Of a stretch of 19,506 bases of DNA, positions 15,548-19,506 are shown one piece after another (position 1 is the stretch's first letter; each line of letters starts with the position of its first letter). The notes beneath the pieces were generated by a model that made no database searches, was not told the DNA's origin, and saw only the letters and a list, made by a program, of their open reading frames with translations. Origin of the DNA: Candidatus Segatella violae (lineage in GTDB: Bacteria > Bacteroidota > Bacteroidia > Bacteroidales > Bacteroidaceae); the NCBI GenBank assembly GCA_002440225.1, contig DJSH01000043.1, forward strand, positions 30,085 to 49,590, in the 5' to 3' direction. Both the position numbers and the translations under genes were made by a program.

Positions 15548-15566
15548 ACCTTATTATATATATAGG
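15548..15566 (+). repeat. Second copy of the TA-rich element
   Basis: ACCTTATTATATATATAGG, identical over 19 nt to 3106-3124. It is low in complexity, so chance is not excluded. Confidence 0.4.
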
Positions 15567-15767
15567 CACTGATGGAGGCAGAAATAGACAAATATGTAAG
15601 TATTTGATAACTAGAAATATGCATTGGCAAGATAACAGAAGGAACACAACTTTGAAACATTTGCCACATTTTAACAAAGCCGAAAAAGTCTTATAGTTCC
15701 TTTTTATTCGTATCATTCTATTTGCGCATCGCATGCTGAAGCTTACGGCTTGTATCCTTCACAATAC

Positions 15768-15810
15768 AAAAATGGCTCTGAGCGTAATTAAGACGCTTAG
15801 AGCCATTTTT
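15768..15810. terminator. Terminator of first small-peptide gene
   Basis: An 18-bp stem with one G-T pair: AAAAATGGCTCTGAGCGT (15768-15785) with 15793-15810, loop of 7, with A and T runs at the ends. On the minus strand it follows the small gene at 15905-16000 and ends in five Ts. Confidence 0.85.
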
Positions 15811-15904
15811 GTGTTACCGTTTTTCTCTTCATGAGCGAGTAACACAAATATCCTCACAATCTTTTTATCTTTCCTTATATTTAATAAGGTATATAACTCT
15901 TGGT

Positions 15905-16000
15905 TTAGAAGTTCATGTAGGCGATTACTGCCAATTCTGCGAGAATGATAACGAAACCAATTTTCTTAACCATTTCTGTAATTCTAAATACGCAATCCAT
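15905..16000 (-). CDS. 31-residue single-span membrane peptide (copy 1)
   Basis: Not a known family to me. The peptide starts MDCVFRITEMVKKIGFVI and ends with a hydrophobic run to AVIAYMNF: a short amphipathic head with a KK pair, then one membrane-spanning stretch (about residues 14-29) interrupted by a single Glu22. It is 18/31 identical to copy 2 at 16450-16545, with the other positions mostly conservative; half of the identical residues use different codons, which points to selection on the protein. It has a -7 box TACCTTTG (16066-16073), a leader of about 60 nt, and its own terminator (15768-15810). Possible roles: type I toxin-like peptide, regulator of a membrane protein, or a stress peptide; none is shown. 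Confidence 0.72.
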   Translation of the reverse strand: MDCVFRITEMVKKIGFVIILAELAVIAYMNF

Positions 16001-16065
16001 AATCTTAATAGTTTTTGTTGTTAATACTTGAACTCTTGTTAGGAGTTCGTTCCTTTTTACGTTTG

Positions 16066-16120
16066 CAAAGGTAGTGCATTTTTTATCCTTCGTGGGGTAT
16101 TATTTGATTATTTGGGGTAT
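16066..16120 (-). promoter_or_regulatory. Promoter region of small-peptide copy 1
   Basis: TACCTTTG (16066-16073) is a perfect -7 box on the minus strand. At -33 there is no TTTG but a CCC-containing stretch; ATACCCCA occurs twice, at 16093-16100 and 16113-16120, exactly 20 bp apart. The same kind of ACCC elements lie at the same distances before copy 2. The leader holds a small hairpin (16030-16035 with 16043-16048). Confidence 0.55.
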
Positions 16121-16343
16121 AAATTGGTACTTTTTTAAGGGAAACATCCAAAAAATACTCTTTGTACGATAAATATTACTACCATCTGGACGATTTTTGT
16201 ATGCGTTTAAACAATAGTTTTTGCTGTTTTTCGGCAACTATATACAGATATATGTGTCTGTTTTATGTCTTTTCGGCTTTCTCCTTAGTTCTTTCTTGTC
16301 TATTTTAGGTCTCTTTCTCGTTTTGTTTCGTTAGTATTCAAAC
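16121..16343. other. Spacer between the two small-peptide genes
   Basis: Together with the flanking promoter and terminator this is a 449-nt gene-free interval (16001-16449). It is AT-rich with many T runs. Only short chance frames were seen, for example 35 codons from an ATG near 16201 on the plus strand, with no support. No third copy of the peptide gene was found. Confidence 0.5.
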
Positions 16344-16387
16344 AAAATTGCCATTTCAGTGCGCTGTCAGCGTTCTGAAATGGCAAT
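16344..16387 (-). terminator. Terminator of second small-peptide gene
   Basis: ATTGCCATTTCAG (16347-16359) pairs with CTGAAATGGCAAT (16375-16387); after one mismatch five inner pairs (one G-T) close a 3-nt loop. On the minus strand a TTTTGTTT tail follows. It starts 62 nt after the stop of copy 2. Confidence 0.8.
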
Positions 16388-16449
16388 CATGTTTATCTAT
16401 GCTTTGTTGTAGGAGTCTTTTTGGTGTCTTCTCTCTTACATAAAGGTTT

Positions 16450-16545
16450 TTAGATGCAGAAATATACTATTGCTGCAATCTCTAGCAATAGGATAACGAA
16501 TCCTATCTTCTTGATTTTGTCGGTAATTCGGTAAATGCAATCCAT
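16450..16545 (-). CDS. 31-residue single-span membrane peptide (copy 2)
   Basis: Paralogue of the gene at 15905-16000, exactly the same length. It starts MDCIYRITDKIKKIGFVI, then a hydrophobic run with Glu22 conserved, ending IVYFCI. Shared residues include M1-D2-C3, R6-I7-T8, K12 to I18, L20, E22, A24, I26 and Y28. The leader just before the ATG (ACTATAAGATT) is nearly the same as in copy 1 (ACTATTAAGATT). It has its own -7 box TATATTTG (16611-16618) and terminator (16344-16387), so the two copies are separate transcription units about 545 bp apart, not an operon. Function is unknown. The peptide is too short for default gene finders, which would leave the region blank. Confidence 0.72.
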   Translation of the reverse strand: MDCIYRITDKIKKIGFVILLLEIAAIVYFCI

Positions 16546-16610
16546 AATCTTATAGTTTTTTGTTGATACTCAATGCCTAACATTTTATGCGAGGCTTTTG
16601 TTTACGGTTG

Positions 16611-16666
16611 CAAATATATACTAAAAAGCTATAGGCTGGGTGGAATAATTGCTTGATATAGGGGTA
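16611..16666 (-). promoter_or_regulatory. Promoter region of small-peptide copy 2
   Basis: TATATTTG (16611-16618) is the -7 box on the minus strand. The -33 position again lacks TTTG and reads CCACCC (16638-16643); TACCCC (16661-16666) lies farther up, 43 bp from the -7 box compared with 41 in copy 1. The likely leader is about 59 nt. Confidence 0.55.
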
Positions 16667-16701
16667 AAAACTGTTTTTCGAAAAAAGAAAAAATAGTTTT
16701 T
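16666..16701 (-). terminator. AT-rich hairpin after comM
   Basis: AAAAACTGTTTTT (16666-16678) pairs with AAAAATAGTTTTT (16689-16701) with one G-T pair. It lies 65 nt past the comM stop and touches the upstream element of the small-peptide copy 2 promoter. Confidence 0.5.
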
Positions 16702-16765
16702 CTTACTTACCAAGCTGTTTCTTCCACTGTTTTTTACTATTTTGGACGTGTGTAGAATATTTCTT

Positions 16766-18316
16766 CTATATATGTCCTCGTTCTGCCCAGTCTCCGCGGT
16801 CAAGGGTACGATAACTGATGGCTTCGGCCAAATGTTCTGGCTTTACATGCTCGCTGCCAGCCAGGTCGGCTATGGTTCTTGCCACTTTCAGGATGCGATT
16901 GTAGGCTCTGGCAGAAAGCGACAGTTTCTCCATGGCCATTCTCAGCAGTTCGATGCCCGCATCGTCTGGCTCGGCAAACTGATGTATCATTCTTTCTGTC
17001 ATTTGAGCGTTGCAATGTACACCTTTATAATCTTTGAAGCGCAAGGCTTGTATGTCGCGTGCTTTGATGACCCTTTCCCTGATCTTTGCACTAGGCTCTC
17101 CAGGTGCTGCCTTGGAGATGTCCTTGAATGGCACTGGGCTAATCTCACATTGTATGTCAATGCGGTCGAGCAATGGACCCGAAATCTTGTTCATATATCT
17201 TTGTATCTGCCCTGGTGTGCAAACACAATGGTGGGTTGGATCTCCATAATATCCACATGGACAAGGGTTCATGCTTGCCACAAACATGAAGGAGCAAGGG
17301 TAATCGATGGTATATTTTGCCCTGCTGATGTTGATGTGGCGATCTTCTAGAGGCTGTCGAAGCACCTCCAAGGTGGTCTTGTTAAATTCTGGGAGCTCGT
17401 CGCAAAATAGCACGCCGTTGTGCGCCAGAGAGATTTCTCCTGGTTGCGGGGTGGTGCCTCCACCTACCAAAGCCACTTGCGAGATGGTGTGGTGAGGAGC
17501 TCTGAAAGGTCTTTGGGCGATGAGCGATACGCCTTTGCCTAGTTTACCGGCAATGGAGTGTATCTGGGTCGTTTCCAAGCTTTCTGATAAGGTGAGTGGT
17601 GGAAGAATCGACGGAAGGCGTTTGGCCATCATGGATTTGCCGGAGCCCGGTGGCCCTACCATGATGAGATTGTGCCCACCTGCTGCTGCCACTTCCAGTG
17701 CACGCTTCACATTCTCTTGTCCTCTTACGTCGGCATAATCGTAGTCGCAGTGGGTCTGATTGTCGTAGAATTCCTTTCGGGTGTCTACGATAGTGGGCTC
17801 TAATGCGATTTTATCGCTAAGAAACTGGATGACGTCAAACAAGTTCTTGACTCCATAAACTTCCAGGTTATTCACTACGGCAGCTTCTCGGGCGTTGGCT
17901 TCTGGCACAATGAGTCCCTTGAAGTGTTCTGCCCTTGCCCTGATGGCAATAGGCAATGCGCCCTTGATAGGTTGTAATGTGCCGTCTAGGCTCAATTCGC
18001 CTACCATCATATATTCCTTGAGGTGGTCGTTGGGGATATTGCAGTTGGCACCCAAGATGCCTATGGCAAGTGGGAGGTCGAAGCTGCTTCCTTCTTTTCG
18101 AAGACCAGCTGGAGCAAGGTTGATGGTGATGTCGGCTATCGGAAATTTGAAGCCGCTGTACTGTAGGGCCGCTGCGATACGGTCACGGCTTTCCCTGACC
18201 GCCTCGTCGCCTAAGCCCGTAAGGTGATACATGACGCCTCTGTTGAGGCTAACTTCTACTGTAACAGTAGTTACTTCCAGTCCGTTAACGGCTGCGCAAT
18301 ACGTTTTTACTAGCAT
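16766..18316 (-). CDS. comM: YifB/ComM family Mg-chelatase-like AAA+ ATPase
   Basis: A 516-residue protein of the family whose studied member ComM is a hexameric DNA helicase that promotes branch migration during natural transformation. Domain order: N-terminal ChlI-like (Lon-protease-like) domain with NLAPAGLRKEGSSFDLPLA (66-84), then the AAA+ core with Walker A GPPGSGKS (221-228), Walker B VLFCDE (302-307), and the cysteine cluster C352/C354/C364/C366 in PCPCGYYGDPTHHCVC, which probably binds zinc; the C-terminal lid has SARAYNRILKVARTIADL. Length is standard. Its ATG is 42 nt after the stop of the lipoprotein gene on the same strand, so the two are probably co-transcribed. Whether this organism takes up DNA cannot be told from the window. 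Confidence 0.95.
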   Translation of the reverse strand: MLVKTYCAAVNGLEVTTVTVEVSLNRGVMYHLTGLGDEAVRESRDRIAAALQYSGFKFPIADITINLAPAGLRKEGSSFDLPLAIGILGANCNIPNDHLKEYMMVGELSLDGTLQPIKGALPIAIRARAEHFKGLIVPEANAREAAVVNNLEVYGVKNLFDVIQFLSDKIALEPTIVDTRKEFYDNQTHCDYDYADVRGQENVKRALEVAAAGGHNLIMVGPPGSGKSMMAKRLPSILPPLTLSESLETTQIHSIAGKLGKGVSLIAQRPFRAPHHTISQVALVGGGTTPQPGEISLAHNGVLFCDELPEFNKTTLEVLRQPLEDRHINISRAKYTIDYPCSFMFVASMNPCPCGYYGDPTHHCVCTPGQIQRYMNKISGPLLDRIDIQCEISPVPFKDISKAAPGEPSAKIRERVIKARDIQALRFKDYKGVHCNAQMTERMIHQFAEPDDAGIELLRMAMEKLSLSARAYNRILKVARTIADLAGSEHVKPEHLAEAISYRTLDRGDWAERGHI

Positions 18317-18358
18317 AAAGGCTCGTTTTTATTAGGTTCTTTTACTAGCTCGAAGGTT

Positions 18359-19366
18359 TTATCTCAGCAATTGGTCGAGCTTGTTGTAAAGCTCTTGCTT
18401 TTGCATACCTCGGGCGATGATTTTTCCATTTTGGAGTATGATGTTGTCGGGAATTGTTGCCAATCCCAGCATTTTCAATGTCTTGTCTTCCAGCATGTAA
18501 CCTGTACAGATGGTAGGGCAGGTGATGGAGTCGCGTCGCAAATTGTTTTTGCATTCGCTCTTGCTGGCGTCAAGGCAGATGCTCATCAACTTGAGCTTGC
18601 CTTGTGACTTGCGCTGGCGGTTTTTGAGCTCACGCTGCATGTCCTGGCTGTCGTAGTTGTAGGTAGCCCAGGTGTATATTACGGTGACAGGTGCGCTGCT
18701 CATGTCGGCGCTTGATACGAGGCTTCCATTGATGTCGTATGCAGTGAAAGCGGGCAAAGAAGAACCGATGCGAGCATTTTTCAAGACGCTTGCTTGTTGT
18801 TTCATCTTTGACAATTGTCCATTCTTGGGTTGCTCTTTCTCCATGAGAGAGAGTAGGCTGTACGCCTTGTCATAGTCGGGATTAGGTCCAGAGAAGAAAT
18901 ATTTCCTCACTAGATATACGCTTACCACCGACTCAGGGTGCTCCTTGATGAAATCCTCTGCATGTTGTTTCTCCTGTGGAGGTGTGTCCTTGAGAATGCT
19001 GTGACGGAATTTGTTCATCAGTTCGTTAGCCTTGGTTCCCTTCACTTCCATTTCCTTTAGGTGAGAAGCGTCTGCCTTGATGTCGACGGTCTTACCCGAT
19101 TCGGCGAAGATGGGTTGCTCGGAGAAATTTGGAAATACAATCATTATGGTGAAATCTTCCTTGCAGGCTGTTTCGAAGGTGAATCTACCGCCTTCCACCT
19201 TGATGGTGTCGACACCATCGAAACCTCCGTCTGGGCTATAGACATAAAATTCGCCTTGGTTCATGTTGAGAAATTTGCCTTCAAACTTAAAGTGACCACT
19301 ACTTACTCCACAAGATGTAAGGATAAGCGTTGCGAAAAAGAATAGGATGTAAGCAAATTTTTTCAT
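18359..19366 (-). CDS. DUF4369/thioredoxin-fold lipoprotein lacking CXXC
   Basis: A 335-residue envelope lipoprotein: signal peptide with lipobox LTSC (Cys19), then a DUF4369-like beta domain (about 25-110), a helical linker, and a thioredoxin/AhpC-TSA-like domain (about 200-335) with the cis-proline motif TIP (304-306). Where relatives have WCxxC, this protein has Trp233-Ala-Thr-Tyr-Asn-Tyr-Asp-Ser, so both redox cysteines are replaced (Asn237, Ser240). Other cysteines remain (C264, C272, C283, C287), including CPTIC, which might carry an alternative activity. I use the ATG at 19366; a longer frame from 19426 would run through tRNA-Leu. The gene starts only 17 nt after that tRNA. comM follows 42 nt downstream. 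Confidence 0.85.
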   Translation of the reverse strand: MKKFAYILFFFATLILTSCGVSSGHFKFEGKFLNMNQGEFYVYSPDGGFDGVDTIKVEGGRFTFETACKEDFTIMIVFPNFSEQPIFAESGKTVDIKADASHLKEMEVKGTKANELMNKFRHSILKDTPPQEKQHAEDFIKEHPESVVSVYLVRKYFFSGPNPDYDKAYSLLSLMEKEQPKNGQLSKMKQQASVLKNARIGSSLPAFTAYDINGSLVSSADMSSAPVTVIYTWATYNYDSQDMQRELKNRQRKSQGKLKLMSICLDASKSECKNNLRRDSITCPTICTGYMLEDKTLKMLGLATIPDNIILQNGKIIARGMQKQELYNKLDQLLR

Positions 19367-19383
19367 AAGGAAAAACTTTAAGG

Positions 19384-19469
19384 TGCCGCGAGCGGGACTC
19401 GAACCCGCACAGCCATTTCTGGCCAAGGGATTTTAAGTCCCTCGTGTCTACCAATTCCACCATTGCGGC
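19384..19469 (-). tRNA. tRNA-Leu (anticodon TAA)
   Basis: An 86-nt class II tRNA: acceptor GCCGCAA with TCGCGGC (one A-C mismatch at pair 6-67), D arm with GGTAGACAC, anticodon stem AGGGA/TCCCT with loop CTTAAAA (anticodon TAA, reads TTA), a long variable arm (TGGCCAGAAATGGCTG), and T stem GCGGG/CCCGC around TTCGAGT. Discriminator A; CCA is not encoded. It lies just downstream of another tRNA on the same strand, so it is part of a tRNA cluster that seems to continue into the lipoprotein gene. Confidence 0.95.
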
Positions 19470-19488
19470 AGGTAAACGTTAAGAGTTG

Positions 19489-19506
19489 AGCGGAAAACGG
19501 GACTCG
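19489..19506 (-). tRNA. 3' end of a tRNA, probably tRNA-Gly (partial)
   Basis: The minus strand reads CGAGTCCCGTTTTCCGCT: the end of a T loop and stem, then acceptor strand TTTCCGC and discriminator T. The T discriminator with a GCGGAAA/TTTCCGC acceptor is typical of tRNA-Gly. The rest lies outside the window, so the anticodon cannot be seen. Confidence 0.65.

Larger units (their letters stand above)
15466..15767. other. Spacer upstream of metG
   Basis: A 302-nt stretch holding the metG promoter (15497-15527) and the TA-rich repeat copy (15548-15566). A 62-codon minus-strand frame (15546-15734) exists but lacks a promoter and coding character and lies downstream of a strong terminator, so I do not call it. 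Confidence 0.5.

Noticed and set aside
15546..15734. 62-codon minus-strand frame upstream of metG
   Set aside because: No promoter, located after a strong terminator, cysteine- and leucine-rich low-information sequence; probably chance.
16742..17350. Plus-strand frame antisense to comM (202 codons)
   Set aside because: Shadow of the comM coding strand; no signal of its own.
19367..19426. N-terminal extension of the lipoprotein from 19426
   Set aside because: Those codons lie in tRNA-Leu; the ATG at 19366 begins a perfect lipoprotein signal peptide.

Overview
The window looks like chromosomal DNA from a member of the Bacteroidales, most likely a Prevotella/Segatella-type gut anaerobe. This rests on a SusC/SusD pair, a fused SecDF, Bacteroidetes-type promoters (-33 TTTG, about 19-20 nt, -7 TAnnTTTG), tRNA genes without an encoded CCA end, AT-rich spacers and weak Shine-Dalgarno sequences. 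The species call is inference from these traits, not a database match.

Layout. Positions 1-4970 are mostly housekeeping: the 3' part of secDF (+), a bidirectional terminator, tRNA-Arg(CCT) (-) with a textbook promoter, an endonuclease/exonuclease/phosphatase-fold protein (+), a small outer-membrane beta-barrel protein (+), and fabI (-), which converges on it across a shared terminator. Positions 5069-13000 look accessory: an orphan SusC/SusD nutrient-uptake operon (+) is flanked by two unrelated ATPases of the 'AAA domain plus PD-(D/E)XK-like C-terminus' type (DUF234 type on the left, DUF4143 type on the right). Each ATPase sits beside striking repeats: perfect inverted repeats around the left gene, three 33-bp direct repeats over the promoter of the right gene, and a 16-bp direct repeat bracketing the right gene. 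Positions 13400-19506 are all on the minus strand: metG, then two solitary tiny genes, comM/yifB, a thioredoxin-fold lipoprotein, tRNA-Leu(TAA) and the edge of a probable tRNA-Gly.

Most interesting points. (1) The susC gene is out of frame because of a run of nine G residues inside the signal-peptide codons. Eight Gs would restore one continuous reading frame, so this is a candidate slippage (phase-variable) switch, or else a sequencing error. (2) The apparently empty spacer between metG and comM holds two tandem paralogous genes for 31-residue single-span membrane peptides (15905-16000 and 16450-16545, minus strand), each with its own -7 element, similar leader and hairpin terminator. Half of their identical residues use different codons, which argues that the peptides are really translated. 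Their promoters share ACCC-type motifs where TTTG should be. (3) The lipoprotein gene starts 17 nt after tRNA-Leu, leaving no visible room for its own promoter, and its thioredoxin domain lacks the CXXC cysteines.

Functional links: SusC and SusD form an outer-membrane import complex, but no glycosidase or regulator lies nearby, so its substrate cannot be inferred. The remaining genes serve protein export (SecDF), fatty-acid synthesis (FabI), translation (MetG, tRNAs) and DNA processing (ComM).
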